A DNA stretch of 64,000 bases from Desulfobacteraceae bacterium (GCA_003599575.1 QZKV01000194.1:1-64000); one strand, 5' to 3'. Shown: positions 35,997 to 45,172, numbered from the stretch's first letter. Made by a program: numbers and translations. The notes: generated by a model from the letters alone, not told the origin.

Positions 35997-36083
35997 TGGT
36001 GCGAGAGGGGAGATTTGAACTCCCACTCTGTCGCCAGAGCTGGATCCTAAGTCCAGTGCGTCTACCACTTCCGCCACTCTCGC
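35997..36083 (-). tRNA. tRNA-Leu (TAG)
   Basis: Minus strand, 87 bases with the long variable arm expected of leucine tRNAs. Acceptor GCGAGAG with CTCTCGC, encoded ACCA. Anticodon loop CTTAGGA gives TAG. Confidence 0.93.
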
Positions 36084-36179
36084 AAAAGCTATGGTCCGGA
36101 CCCGATTTAGGTGCTTGACTTTCAATCATTTTCAACTAAACTGAGCTTTCAAAAAGGATTCAGTTAATATTAAACAACC

Positions 36180-36956
36180 ATGGGTGTCAAGCGAAATTCA
36201 GCCGTCCAACGGCCCTGTAAAGCCCTGATCGGTAAAGCCTTTATCGGCGTTCTGATCGCGGGATTGCTGTTCGGGCCGGTGCCCGGGTCGATCGCGGACC
36301 CGCGCGACCCATTTGCCGTGCAGCGTGGAAAAGTAGCCCTGGATGCGGGACACGGCGGCAAGAACTTGGGCGGCCGCGGCCCACGCGGCGCCCTCGAGAA
36401 AGATATCTGCCTGTCCCTGGTCCGGCGCGTGACCACGGAGATGGAACCCGATTATCAGATCGTGCTAACCCGCAGTGATGATTACAACGTGGCCCTGCAC
36501 GAACGCACCGCCCTGGCCAACAACCAGAAGGCCGAACTGTTCATCAGTATTCATACGGCCGCCGGGTTTCTGCAGGCCACCACCGGCATCACCATCTACT
36601 CGTTTCACCCGGTGGAAAAGGAAACGGGCGGCGCAGTGCCGCCATCGGCATCTGATGCAGGCATCTTTTGGAACCGGGCCCAGATGCCCCACGCACCCGC
36701 CAGCAGGGCTCTGGCCGAAACTCTCCGGCAAACCCTTTCCGCACTCCCCGGAGTGCCCGAGGTAAGGGTGTTGCAGGCACCCCTGGCGGTTCTTAAGGGC
36801 GCACAAATGCCCGCCGTCCTGATCGAACTGGGTTATTTGACCAATCCCGGCACCGAAGAAGGCCTCAACGCCGAAGAGCGCCAGACCGTCTATGCGCGCG
36901 CCATCGCCCAGGGCATCGACAACTACTTGGCCGCTGTGCGCCTCGATCCGGAATAA
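36180..36956 (+). CDS. N-acetylmuramoyl-L-alanine amidase (AmiC-type)
   Basis: 258 residues. After an N-terminal hydrophobic signal (about residues 18-40) it has an amidase_3 domain with zinc ligands His in LDAGHGGKN, Glu in GALEKD and His in FISIHTA, and the catalytic Glu in LIELGYLTN. It cleaves peptide stems from peptidoglycan in the periplasm, typically at cell separation. No AMIN or LysM domain is seen, so it is a minimal version. Stand-alone, divergent from tRNA-Leu. Confidence 0.92.
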   Translation: MGVKRNSAVQRPCKALIGKAFIGVLIAGLLFGPVPGSIADPRDPFAVQRGKVALDAGHGGKNLGGRGPRGALEKDICLSLVRRVTTEMEPDYQIVLTRSDDYNVALHERTALANNQKAELFISIHTAAGFLQATTGITIYSFHPVEKETGGAVPPSASDAGIFWNRAQMPHAPASRALAETLRQTLSALPGVPEVRVLQAPLAVLKGAQMPAVLIELGYLTNPGTEEGLNAEERQTVYARAIAQGIDNYLAAVRLDPE

Positions 36957-37105
36957 AAGTGACGTAAAAAAATGTTAATGGGGGATCATGGATTGTCAAA
37001 TGGGGCCTCCATACAGCAGGATCGGCCTGGCCTTTTGCCCGTAATCCTACACGGCCGGCAGAGGGGTTACATTGCGAGTCGTCAGCTACATCAGGTATTT
37101 GCTGT

Positions 37106-37133
37106 TTGACATCTTTCCGCGGCCTTTGATATT
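37106..37133 (+). promoter_or_regulatory. Promoter of tRNA-Pro
   Basis: Perfect TTGACA, 16-base spacer, GATATT, ending 14 bases before the tRNA start. Spacing and position are as expected for a stable-RNA promoter. Confidence 0.6.
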
Positions 37134-37147
37134 CAGCGGCTTTAAAT

Positions 37148-37224
<77 letters not shown>

Positions 37225-37231
37225 GTAAAAA

Positions 37232-37262
37232 AGGCTTACGGATGTTTCGTAAGCCTATTTTT
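37232..37262 (+). terminator. Terminator after tRNA-Pro
   Basis: AGGCTTACG pairs perfectly with CGTAAGCCT over a seven-base loop, then ATTTTTA. Confidence 0.85.
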
Positions 37263-37850
37263 AGGGTGTTTCTTGCCTGGGGGCCATCTTGGTATTGTTA
37301 GATAATAAACTAGGATGATCTCCTCTTTCCTGGCGGGTGGCTTCGGCAAACCCGTTGCCGTGTCCGTCCGAAGACAGGAAATGACAGCCCGAATAAGTCA
37401 CCGAAGAGACTCAGAACCGAGCTTTAGTAAATCGCTTCTTTATCACAAGGACGTTGAAAGAAAATTTGCTGCAAAGACCGATAGATGCCAAGAGGTGCCC
37501 GGCTTTCACGGGAAGGCGAAGTAAAAAGCAGGACACCGCAAAAATCGTAAATAGCCACCATGATCTCGCACCAAGGGAATTTGTGTGAGAAACCTATCCT
37601 TGCGCACCGCCGTTCGCCCTTGAATCCATTCGCCCCCAGACCTCACTTTTTCGCAACCCAGCCCTAATTTTCGCAAGATCGCCTTAGACGGGTTGACATA
37701 TCCCTGTTAGTGTACCCAGAAGCTTCCCTTTCACGGAAGCATCAGAGCGAAATACCACTCATCACAATTATAAAATACCACTCATCACATTATAAGGCCG
37801 GGGAAATCGCAGCGGAGTTAACTTTCAAGTTTTTCGGGAGGTGCAATCAT
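37263..37850. other. Upstream control region of the methyl-transfer island
   Basis: 588 bases with no convincing gene; a 69-residue open frame at 37315 has no ribosome-binding site or family. It includes a lone TTGACA at 37693 without a good -10, a GCTTCC/GGAAGC inverted repeat near 37730-37748 and the tandem direct repeat at 37751-37795. The drop in GC and the repeats suggest regulatory DNA. Confidence 0.5.
37751..37795 (+). promoter_or_regulatory. Tandem 23-bp direct repeat, candidate AraC-type operator
   Basis: AATACCACTCATCACAATTA(TAA) is followed immediately by the same unit lacking one A. The period of about two helical turns, head-to-tail order and position 55 bases before the first gene of the island fit binding of an AraC-family activator to direct half-sites. 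The island encodes one such regulator at 45846. Confidence 0.55.
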
Positions 37851-38534
37851 ATGGATACACTAACGAAAATTGCTCAACTCGTGGAAAAGGGACAAATCCA
37901 GGAGTCTAAGGCCACAACTCAAAAGGCCTTGGATGTCGAAAAAATTCCCGCCATGGAAATTCTCAACAAGGGTCTCATTGTCGGACTGGATGCCGTCGGC
38001 AAGGCTTTCAGTTGTCAAAAGGCTTTTGTGCCCGAACTCATGACGGCGGGCATGGCCATGAAGGAGTCATTGGAGGTCTTGCGTGCGACCTTCGAATCCT
38101 CTGACGCTCCCCCCATGGGCACCGTCGTCATCGGCACCGTCGAGGGCGACGTCCACGATGTGGGCAAGAACATCGTGGCCATGATGCTGCAAGGGGCAGG
38201 ATTCAAGGTCCACGACTTGGGAATCGACATCCCTGTGGCAAAATTCGTGGAGGCGGTAAAAAAATACCAACCGGACATCCTGGCGCTTTCGGCGCTGTAC
38301 ACTCCTACCCGACTGGCCATGGCCGAAACACTCGAGGCCATGGTGGTCAATGGGCTGCGCAACAAAGTCAAGGTGATCATCGGCGGGGCGCCGATCGACC
38401 AGAACTTTTGCAACCTGATCAAGGCGGACGGCTATGCGCCCGATGCGCCCCAAGGGGTTCAAATGTGCAAAAAATGGCTTCGCAGCGCCAGTTCCGAATC
38501 CCACCCACACGGGCTGAAGGAGGAATCAGCATGA
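37851..38534 (+). CDS. Corrinoid (B12-binding) methyl-carrier protein 1
   Basis: 227-residue methyltransferase cognate corrinoid protein (MtbC/MtvC type). N-terminal helical cap domain (about residues 1-85) and a B12-binding Rossmann domain with the base-off motif GDVHDVGKNI; H102 should coordinate cobalt. The later LSALYTPT and VKVIIGGAPI segments fit the GG-type nucleotide-loop contact. It shuttles a methyl group between a substrate methyltransferase and a tetrahydrofolate methyltransferase, both encoded directly downstream. ATG follows GGGAGGTG, and the stop overlaps the next start (ATGA). Confidence 0.92.
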   Translation: MDTLTKIAQLVEKGQIQESKATTQKALDVEKIPAMEILNKGLIVGLDAVGKAFSCQKAFVPELMTAGMAMKESLEVLRATFESSDAPPMGTVVIGTVEGDVHDVGKNIVAMMLQGAGFKVHDLGIDIPVAKFVEAVKKYQPDILALSALYTPTRLAMAETLEAMVVNGLRNKVKVIIGGAPIDQNFCNLIKADGYAPDAPQGVQMCKKWLRSASSESHPHGLKEESA

Positions 38535-39691
38535 AAAACGATAAAGTCTATGAGGATAGACGGCAGAAGATCAATGAGTTGCGGGCCAAAAGCGAAAAAC
38601 TGACCCCGCGGGAGCGCTGCGTCAAAGCCATCAACCACGAGGATTCCGACCGGGTGCCCATCGACAATTGGATGGTCCCGGAGATCAAGAAGCGCTGCAT
38701 GACCTACTGGGGTTTGGATAGCGAAGCCGAGTTGTTGGATTTTCTGGGTGTGGACGTCCGTGACAACTACGGGCCTGCCTACGTGGGGCTGGAGTTTAAG
38801 ACCCACCCCGACGGCACGGTGGAGGATTTGTGGGGGGTCCGGCGCAGGAAAGTGGTCTACGGCAAGGACACCGACCATCAGGGCACCTTCACGGAAGTGG
38901 CCCATTCGCCGTTGGAACACATGAAGACGGTGGAGGAAATCAACGCCTATGACCGCTGGCCGTCTCCGGATTGGTGGGACTATTCCAAAGTCAAGGAGGA
39001 AGGCGCGGCCTTGCACCCCAAATACTTTGTGCTCAACAAAGGCGACCGCCTGGACCGCACCGCCCAGCTCAAGCCCATGATGTACCTGCGGGGAATTCAG
39101 CAGACCTTCGTTGATCTGGCCCTAAACCCCAAAATCGTTGAGTGTATCCGTGACCATGTCGTGAACTACTTTGTCAATTACAACCCCAAGGTCTTTGAAG
39201 CCAGCGGCGGGGAATTCGACATGTTCATGATGGGTGACGACATGGGCGGACAGGGCGGGCCCCTGATCGGCCTGGACATGTGGCGGCGCTATTTCAGGGA
39301 CGGGTTCCGCACATATTGCGACATCGCCCACAAGTTCGGCCTGAAGGTGATGTACCACACCTGCGGCGACGTCTACGCCCTTATTCCGGATTTCATCGAA
39401 AATGGTCTGGACTGTCTGCAATCGCTCCAGCCCCAGGCCACCAACATGGACATCAAACGCTTAAAGCAAGAGTTCGGCAAGGATCTCAGCTTTCAGGGGG
39501 CCATGGACATCCAGCAGGTCCTGCCCCTCGGCACACCCGAAGACGTCCGCAAAATGGTGAAGTACGCCATGGACAACGCCAAGAAGGACGGCGGCTACAT
39601 TATCTGCACATCGCACAACATCCAGGTGGACACGGCCATCGAGAACGTGGCGGCCTTGTTCGAGGCCTACCACGAATACGGCGTCTATTAG
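38531..39691 (+). CDS. UroD-family corrinoid methyltransferase (candidate substrate methyltransferase)
   Basis: 386 residues of the uroporphyrinogen decarboxylase/MtaA/MtvB superfamily. Zinc ligands expected of methyltransferase members appear as H276 and C278 (YHTCGDV) with C359 (IICTSHN), unlike true UroD, which lacks them. In acetogen O-demethylases (vanillate and syringate systems) this family provides the enzyme that takes the methyl from the substrate to the corrinoid protein. Overlap with the corrinoid gene supports that pairing. The methyl donor (aryl methyl ether, another methoxy compound, or other) is not shown. Confidence 0.88.
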   Translation: MKNDKVYEDRRQKINELRAKSEKLTPRERCVKAINHEDSDRVPIDNWMVPEIKKRCMTYWGLDSEAELLDFLGVDVRDNYGPAYVGLEFKTHPDGTVEDLWGVRRRKVVYGKDTDHQGTFTEVAHSPLEHMKTVEEINAYDRWPSPDWWDYSKVKEEGAALHPKYFVLNKGDRLDRTAQLKPMMYLRGIQQTFVDLALNPKIVECIRDHVVNYFVNYNPKVFEASGGEFDMFMMGDDMGGQGGPLIGLDMWRRYFRDGFRTYCDIAHKFGLKVMYHTCGDVYALIPDFIENGLDCLQSLQPQATNMDIKRLKQEFGKDLSFQGAMDIQQVLPLGTPEDVRKMVKYAMDNAKKDGGYIICTSHNIQVDTAIENVAALFEAYHEYGVY

Positions 39692-39769
39692 AGCAAAGTC
39701 GGGCGCCGGCTGGAATGCCCGGAGGCAGGGTCTGATCGTTCATTTGCTGAAAGGGAGGGCCATTACCCC

Positions 39770-40576
39770 ATGGAAATCATCGGCGAAAAAATCAACACCA
39801 CACGCAAGGCTGTAGAGGCGGCGGTCCGGCAGCGTGACGCCGCCTTCATCCAGGATCTGGCCCGGCGGCAGGCTGAGGCGGGAGCCGCCTACCTGGACAT
39901 CAACTCAGGCTTGCCTCTGGACCCCAGGGAGGAAGCCGCCGACTTCGAGTGGCTCGTGCCCCTGATCCAGTCAGTGGCGGATGTGCCGCTTTGCTTGGAT
40001 ACCGCGCATCCGCAGGTGATCGAAGCGGGTTTGCGTCTGCACAAGGGGCGGGCCATGATCAACTCGGTGAACGGCGATCCGGCCGTGCTGGAATCCATTC
40101 TGCCCTTGGCCGGACGTTACCAATGCAAGGTCATCGCCCTCACCACCAGCCGTGAGAAAAAAATCCCGGCCAACAGCGCCGAACGGTTGGAAATCGCCAA
40201 GGCCATCGCCCACCGCGCCGGAGAGTATGGGGTGCCCCTGGAAGACATCTATTTCGACCCCTTGGTGCTTTCCTTGGCCACCGACCAGAGAAACGCCTTG
40301 GTATTCCTGGAGACCTTAAAGGCCATCAAACTCGCGCTGCCCGGCGCTAAAACGGTCTCCGGGTTGAGCAATATTTCCTTTGGGCTTCCCAAACGCAAGC
40401 TGCTGAATCAGGCCTTTTTGGTATTGGCCGGAAACGCGGGCATGGACGCGGCCATTGCCGACCCCACTGACAAAGCGCTTATGGCCATGGTAACGGCCAC
40501 CGAAGCACTGGCCAACAAGGATGAGTACTGCGCACGGTATTTACAAGCCTTCCGGGAAGGTCGGCTGGACCTTTAA
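39770..40576 (+). CDS. Methyltetrahydrofolate:corrinoid methyltransferase (pterin-binding)
   Basis: 268 residues with the dihydropteroate-synthase-like barrel. Seen: IIGEKINTTRKAV at the start, the AAYLDINSGL strand with pterin-site Asp/Asn, PLCLDTAHPQVIEAGL, MINSVNG, YFDPLVLSLATD and TVSGLSNISFGLPKRKLLN, which is highly characteristic of MeTr/MtvA/MtgA proteins. It transfers the methyl from the corrinoid protein to tetrahydrofolate (reversible). Position third in the operon matches a complete two-step demethylase. Confidence 0.92.
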   Translation: MEIIGEKINTTRKAVEAAVRQRDAAFIQDLARRQAEAGAAYLDINSGLPLDPREEAADFEWLVPLIQSVADVPLCLDTAHPQVIEAGLRLHKGRAMINSVNGDPAVLESILPLAGRYQCKVIALTTSREKKIPANSAERLEIAKAIAHRAGEYGVPLEDIYFDPLVLSLATDQRNALVFLETLKAIKLALPGAKTVSGLSNISFGLPKRKLLNQAFLVLAGNAGMDAAIADPTDKALMAMVTATEALANKDEYCARYLQAFREGRLDL

Positions 40577-40669
40577 AAGCGCCCGGCCGCCGATGGGCTG
40601 GGGTTGTCGGATCTGGATATTGGAAAGCGCGGCCCGGAAAAACAGAAACTTTAGAAAGGGGGGTGTTGT

Positions 40670-41149
40670 ATGAGAAAAATCTTTTTCATGCTCTCGGCGG
40701 TTTTGATCCTGGTCGGGGCGGACGCTGGTTTATCGGCGGAAAGCGCCAAACCAGGCGACTTGAAAGAAGTGAATCTGGTGCCGGCCAAGGGTGTGGAGAG
40801 TCAGGCCCAAGGCAAGTTGGCGATCAACACGGCCAACGGAACCGATCTCGCCATCCAGATCAGCGGGCTGGACCCCAAAGGCGTCTATACCGCATTCTTT
40901 GTCAATAACAAAAGTTTGATGTTCGAGGGTATCGGCCCGGCACCGCATGTTCTCACTGTCAGCGAAACGGGGGAAGTCAATTTCAGGACGACCATGAAGA
41001 AGAACATCTACAAGCGCTTCGTCGAAGTGGGCATCTATCTCAACCCGGGCGGCAAGCCCATCGGCAATCCCGTAGGCGTGAAAGCGGCCCTGGGATCCCT
41101 GGTCGCGCCGGAAAAACCCAAGCCCATTTTGATGGGCAAACTCAGGTAA
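40670..41149 (+). CDS. Exported hypothetical protein in the methyl-transfer operon
   Basis: 159 residues with a clear Sec signal peptide (MRKIFFMLSAVLILVGADAGLSAES) and a beta-rich remainder (LAINTANGTDLAIQISGLDP, VYTAFFVNNKSL) that resembles small immunoglobulin-like or CHRD-like folds. No family is recognised. It is co-directional, with strong ribosome-binding site (AAAGGGGGG), between the methyltransferase and the permease genes. It could help capture or handle the substrate in the periplasm; this is inference only. Confidence 0.7.
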   Translation: MRKIFFMLSAVLILVGADAGLSAESAKPGDLKEVNLVPAKGVESQAQGKLAINTANGTDLAIQISGLDPKGVYTAFFVNNKSLMFEGIGPAPHVLTVSETGEVNFRTTMKKNIYKRFVEVGIYLNPGGKPIGNPVGVKAALGSLVAPEKPKPILMGKLR

Positions 41150-41213
41150 AAACCCGACTGAATTGGCAGGGGGTCTCTATTGAAATCTTAACAGCCCGCA
41201 CGCAGGAGGAACA

Positions 41214-42575
41214 ATGACCACAAGGACGGTTTATGATACGAGCACTATGACCAAGACGGACATCCTTTCCGCTTGGCGCAGCTGGCAGTTCAGGACCTTC
41301 GTCACCATCTGGATTACCTATGGTACCTTTTACCTGTGCCGCGCCAACATGTCCTTCGCCTTGCCCGGCATTTCGGAAGAGTTCGGCCTTTCCAAAACCA
41401 TGCTGGGCCTTTTGGGCACAACCCTCTTCATCATGTATTCCCTGGGCCAGTTCGTCAACGGCCAGCTAGGGGACAAATACGGGGCCCGCAAGCTTGTCTT
41501 CGTGGGCATGATCGCCTCGGCCCTGCTCAACATCGTCTTCAGTTTCTCCACCGCCTTCGCCTTCATGCTGGTGGTGTGGGGCTTGAACGGCTACTTCCAG
41601 TCCATGGGCTGGGCGCCCCAGGTCAAGACCATGGCCAACTGGTTCACCGTGTCCCAGCGGGGCAGATGGATGGGGCTCATGGGCTCCTGCTACCAGATCG
41701 GCAACGCCTACTCGTGGCTGCTGGCCTCCTATCTGGCGGCCAACTACGGCTGGCGCAGCCTGTTCTGGGTGCCGGCCTGCTTGTTTCTCATCTCCGCGAT
41801 CCATTTTGTCACCCGCCTGCGCAACGCCCCGGAAGAAGTGGGGCTGCCGACCATCGAGCAATTGCGCAAGGTCGCCAACGATGAAGTCGCTGTGGTGAAA
41901 TCGACGCTCGACCCCACCTCCGCCCCGGTGTGCCAGGTGACTGAGGACAAGCATATGGGCTTTGCTTACACCTGCCAGGTGTGCCTGACCAACCCGCGCA
42001 TCTGGGGGGTGTCCCTGGCCTTCTTCTGCCTGGACATCATCCGCTACGGCTTCTTCTATTGGGCACCGGTCTTCCTGATCGAGGTCCAGGGGGCCTCTAT
42101 CAGCAGCGCCGGCCTGACGGTCGCCGTTCTGCCCCTGGCCGGATCGGCGGGCGCCATCGTGTGCGGCTGGGCCACCGGAAAATTCTTCGACAACCGCCGC
42201 GCCCCTGTCGTCTGCCTCTGTCTTTTCGGCCTGGCCGTTTTCTCCTATCTGTTCTACTATGCGCCGCCGGGAGCGTGGGTTTGGAGTCTGGTCTGCCTGG
42301 CCGTGATAGGCTTCTGCACTTACGGGTCCCATGTCCTTATGGTGGGGCATGCGGCCCAGGATTTCGCCGGCCGCAAGGCCGCGGCTTCGGCTGCAGGCTT
42401 CATCGACGGCTTCGGTTACATTGGCGCGGCTATGACCGGCATTTTCACCGGTTGGCTGGTGGACCATTACGGCTGGACGGCCGGTTTCTGGTACTGGATC
42501 ATCGCCGCCCTGGTGGCCGCATTCATCATGTTGGCCCTGTGGCGGGTGCCTGTCGTGGAAGAATCCGAGTGTTAA
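41214..42575 (+). CDS. MFS permease, OPA-like
   Basis: 453 residues with about twelve membrane segments. The pattern YGTFYLCRANMSFALPGI, the ANGYFQSMGWAP-like loop and KTMANWFTVSQRGRWMG resemble the organophosphate:phosphate antiporter group (GlpT/UhpT, and related organic-anion permeases). Its place inside the island, behind AGGAGG, suggests import of the methylated substrate or export of the demethylated product. Confidence 0.88.
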   Translation: MTTRTVYDTSTMTKTDILSAWRSWQFRTFVTIWITYGTFYLCRANMSFALPGISEEFGLSKTMLGLLGTTLFIMYSLGQFVNGQLGDKYGARKLVFVGMIASALLNIVFSFSTAFAFMLVVWGLNGYFQSMGWAPQVKTMANWFTVSQRGRWMGLMGSCYQIGNAYSWLLASYLAANYGWRSLFWVPACLFLISAIHFVTRLRNAPEEVGLPTIEQLRKVANDEVAVVKSTLDPTSAPVCQVTEDKHMGFAYTCQVCLTNPRIWGVSLAFFCLDIIRYGFFYWAPVFLIEVQGASISSAGLTVAVLPLAGSAGAIVCGWATGKFFDNRRAPVVCLCLFGLAVFSYLFYYAPPGAWVWSLVCLAVIGFCTYGSHVLMVGHAAQDFAGRKAAASAAGFIDGFGYIGAAMTGIFTGWLVDHYGWTAGFWYWIIAALVAAFIMLALWRVPVVEESEC

Positions 42576-42609
42576 GGCCTGTCTAACCCATGATCGACCC
42601 TATCCAAAT

Positions 42610-42658
42610 AGGGACTCCTTATTCCAGCCTTTCCACAGGCAGGCCATAGGGAGTCCCT
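42610..42658 (+). other. Stem-loop between permease and activator genes
   Basis: AGGGACTCC pairs perfectly with GGAGTCCCT over a 31-base loop in which GCCT and AGGC can also pair. No T run. It might stabilise or separate the two parts of the transcript. Confidence 0.5.
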
Positions 42659-42697
42659 TGATCAGTCCTGCATCCGATGAGCGGTAAAGAGGCGCGG

Positions 42698-44548
42698 ATG
42701 AAAATTAAGGTTTCATTTTTGCCCGGCGGGCGGGAAGCGCAGGTGGACGAAGGGGTGTGTCTCCTGGAAGCCGCCCGTCTTGCCGGTGTGGGTCTGGAGG
42801 GCGACTGCGGGGGGCTGGGAAGCTGCGCTAAATGCCGGGTGATAGCCCACGAGGGCCTCGCGCCGCCCACCGTTTTGGAACAGGAGCGGCTCGATAATCA
42901 GGACATCGCCCAGGGGATGCGCTTGGCCTGTCAGGCCCAGGTAAAAGGTCCGGCCCAAGTGACGCTATTGCCGTCGAGTACGGCCAGGCACCATATTCTG
43001 GAAGAGGGTGTCTCCCGCGCCGTGCGGCTCCAGCCCGCCCTGACCAAGCACTTCCTGCCTTTGGACGTGGGCGACTGGAAAAGAAGTGGACCATTGGCCG
43101 CTATGATCCGGGAACGGCTGGGGCGGGAAGGCGTGCGCAGGGCCGATTTTAGTGTTCGCGCTTTGCAGAGCCTGGGCGCCATCGATCCGGCCGGCCAAGA
43201 GGGCCTCACCGCCCTCCTTTTCCAAAACCAGGTCTTGGGGTTTGAGCCCGGCGATACCTCCGGCCAGCTTTGGGGACTGGCCGTGGACATCGGCACCACT
43301 ACGGTGGTGGGCTATCTGCTGGACCTGACCCACGGCCGGATCGCCGCTGTGGCGTCAGCCCTGAACGAGCAACAGATCCACGGCGCCGATGTCATCACCC
43401 GCATCGATTACGCTCTGCACCACCCCCAAGGACTCGATCGCCTGCGGGAATTGGTGCTGTCCACCATCAACGGCATCATCGAGCGTATCTGCCAACAGCA
43501 GGGCCTGCCCGATCAGGCCATCTATAGTTTGATGGTCGTGGGCAACACCACCATCAACCAACTTTTCTGGGGCATCCCCCCCCGGCTGTTGATCCGGCCG
43601 CCCTACAATCCGATTGCCATGGAGGGCCTGAGCGCATCGGCCAAAGAGATGGGCCTGCGGATCAATCCCCTGGGCATGGTGTTTTCTCTGCCGCTGGTCT
43701 CCGGTTTCATCGGCTCGGATACCGTCGGGGTCGTGCTGGCCACCGGCCTGCACAAGAGCCGCAAACCCAGAATCGCCTTGGATATAGGCACCAACGGCGA
43801 AATTGTTCTGACCGACGGGCACCGCATGGCGGCCTGCTCCTGCGCCGCAGGACCGGCATTTGAGGGCGCTCACATCCAATGCGGCATGCGGGGCTGCAGT
43901 GGGGCCATAGACCGGGTCGATTTCAAGCACGGCCGCATCGCCTGCCACGTCATTGACGAGGTCCCCCACCAGGGCATCTGCGGCTCAGGCCTCGTGGACG
44001 CTGTATCCGGACTCCTGGCTTCCGGCCTCATCACCGCTGACGGCCGGCTGCTGACCCGGCAGGAAGCCGCCGGCTCGCCCTTTGCCGACCGCCTGAGCGA
44101 GGAACCCTTAACCCAGTTCCGCCTTACCGAGAAAATGCTCCCGCCGGCCAGCCGCCAGGTGGTGATCACACAAAAGGACATCCGGGAGTTGCAGCTGGCC
44201 AAAGGCGCCATGCTGGCGGGCGTGAGCATATTGCTTGACATTTTGGACCTGGGACCTGAAGATATCCACGAGGTCTTGCTGGCGGGGGCTTTCGGCAACT
44301 ATGTGCGCCCCCGGAGCGCCTTGGGCATCGGTCTGCTGCCGACCTTTCCCCGGGCGAGAATCCGCCAGGTGGGTAACGCAGCCGGCAGCGGCGCGCGCAT
44401 GGCCCTGCTCTCCCAAGCAGCCATTAAAGAGGCGATACGTATTGCCGAGCGCATCGGGCACATCGATCTGGCTCGGTATCCTGACTTCCAACACCATTTT
44501 TTGAAAGGCTTGGCCTTCCCTCATGAGCTGGCACGACCTGATCCCTAA
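42698..44548 (+). CDS. Reductive activator of corrinoid proteins (RACE; ferredoxin + ASKHA ATPase)
   Basis: 616 residues. N-terminal plant-type [2Fe-2S] domain with cysteines at 37, 43, 46 and 78 (DCGGLGSCAKC, LAC), a linker, then an actin-like ATPase (DUF4445/RACE) with phosphate loops AVDIGTTTVVGYLLDL and ALDIGTNGEIVL and the adenosine segment AGAFGNYVRP. It uses ATP and low-potential electrons to reduce inactive Co(II) corrinoid protein to Co(I). ATG at 42698 has GAGG nearby; an upstream ATG at 42677 has none. The next gene overlaps its end by 26 bases. Confidence 0.93.
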   Translation: MKIKVSFLPGGREAQVDEGVCLLEAARLAGVGLEGDCGGLGSCAKCRVIAHEGLAPPTVLEQERLDNQDIAQGMRLACQAQVKGPAQVTLLPSSTARHHILEEGVSRAVRLQPALTKHFLPLDVGDWKRSGPLAAMIRERLGREGVRRADFSVRALQSLGAIDPAGQEGLTALLFQNQVLGFEPGDTSGQLWGLAVDIGTTTVVGYLLDLTHGRIAAVASALNEQQIHGADVITRIDYALHHPQGLDRLRELVLSTINGIIERICQQQGLPDQAIYSLMVVGNTTINQLFWGIPPRLLIRPPYNPIAMEGLSASAKEMGLRINPLGMVFSLPLVSGFIGSDTVGVVLATGLHKSRKPRIALDIGTNGEIVLTDGHRMAACSCAAGPAFEGAHIQCGMRGCSGAIDRVDFKHGRIACHVIDEVPHQGICGSGLVDAVSGLLASGLITADGRLLTRQEAAGSPFADRLSEEPLTQFRLTEKMLPPASRQVVITQKDIRELQLAKGAMLAGVSILLDILDLGPEDIHEVLLAGAFGNYVRPRSALGIGLLPTFPRARIRQVGNAAGSGARMALLSQAAIKEAIRIAERIGHIDLARYPDFQHHFLKGLAFPHELARPDP

Positions 44549-44990
44549 AACCTCTATCTCCCAGGAAACCATGGAGGCCTTGGCCCCCGTCTTCGCGGCC
44601 CAGAAACTTTTCAACCAGGGGCACTATCCCGAGGCCGAGGCCGGTTTTTGCAAGGCCCTGGACCATTTCCCCCCCAAAAGCGCCGGTCGCGTATTGATTT
44701 ACAACAAACTGGGCATTCTCTACGAGAAAATCGGCGAGTCCCGGCAGGCTCTGGACAGCTATGAGAAAAGCGTACAAGAAGGGGCGCTGACCCCCTTCAC
44801 TTACCAGCGCATGTGTCAGCTGCACTTGGAAGCCAATCGCTTCCCCAAAGCTTTGGGCTGTGCCCAGCAGGGCATAAAGGTACTGAAAAAAGCCCGCACC
44901 AACCTCCCTCAGGAGATTTACTTCTGGTTCGTCTTTCAGAAGCTGAAGCGTAAAATCAACCACCGTCTGCGTTCTCCCAAGCGGGTCTGA
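44523..44990 (+). CDS. TPR-repeat protein
   Basis: 155 residues with two or three tetratricopeptide-like units (AAQKLFNQGHYPEAEAGFCKAL, YNKLGILYEKIGESRQALDSY, YQRMCQLHLEANRFPKAL). Basic C-terminus. Overlap with the activator gene implies coupled translation. TPR proteins mediate protein contacts, so it may dock activator, corrinoid protein or methyltransferases; no direct evidence. Confidence 0.75.
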   Translation: MSWHDLIPKTSISQETMEALAPVFAAQKLFNQGHYPEAEAGFCKALDHFPPKSAGRVLIYNKLGILYEKIGESRQALDSYEKSVQEGALTPFTYQRMCQLHLEANRFPKALGCAQQGIKVLKKARTNLPQEIYFWFVFQKLKRKINHRLRSPKRV

Positions 44991-45172
44991 ACGCTGGCAG
45001 GCTGTGGATAAACTGCGCCTCGGACTGAGGGGCAAAACACGGTGAGGCGACAGCGCACCGGCCTAAATATTCAAACCAGCTGAAGGAAAGCGGCGCCACG
45101 GCTATCGCCGGATTTCAGCCGTGGGCGACCATGGTCCACGGGTGGAGAAATGTCGATCTCTTGGGAATAACA

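Noticed and set aside
37315-37524. 69-codon open frame upstream of the corrinoid island
   Set aside because: No ribosome-binding site, no recognisable family, lies in repeat-containing regulatory DNA.
37751-37795. Start of a CRISPR array
   Set aside because: Only two copies, directly adjacent with no spacer and no cas genes nearby; a tandem operator fits better.
37263-37850. Cobalamin riboswitch upstream of the corrinoid genes
   Set aside because: I could not find the conserved B12-box or the surrounding helices in this leader.
38531-39691. True uroporphyrinogen decarboxylase (HemE)
   Set aside because: It has HxC...C zinc ligands and lies among corrinoid genes; the N-terminal arginine-rich substrate loop of HemE is missing.
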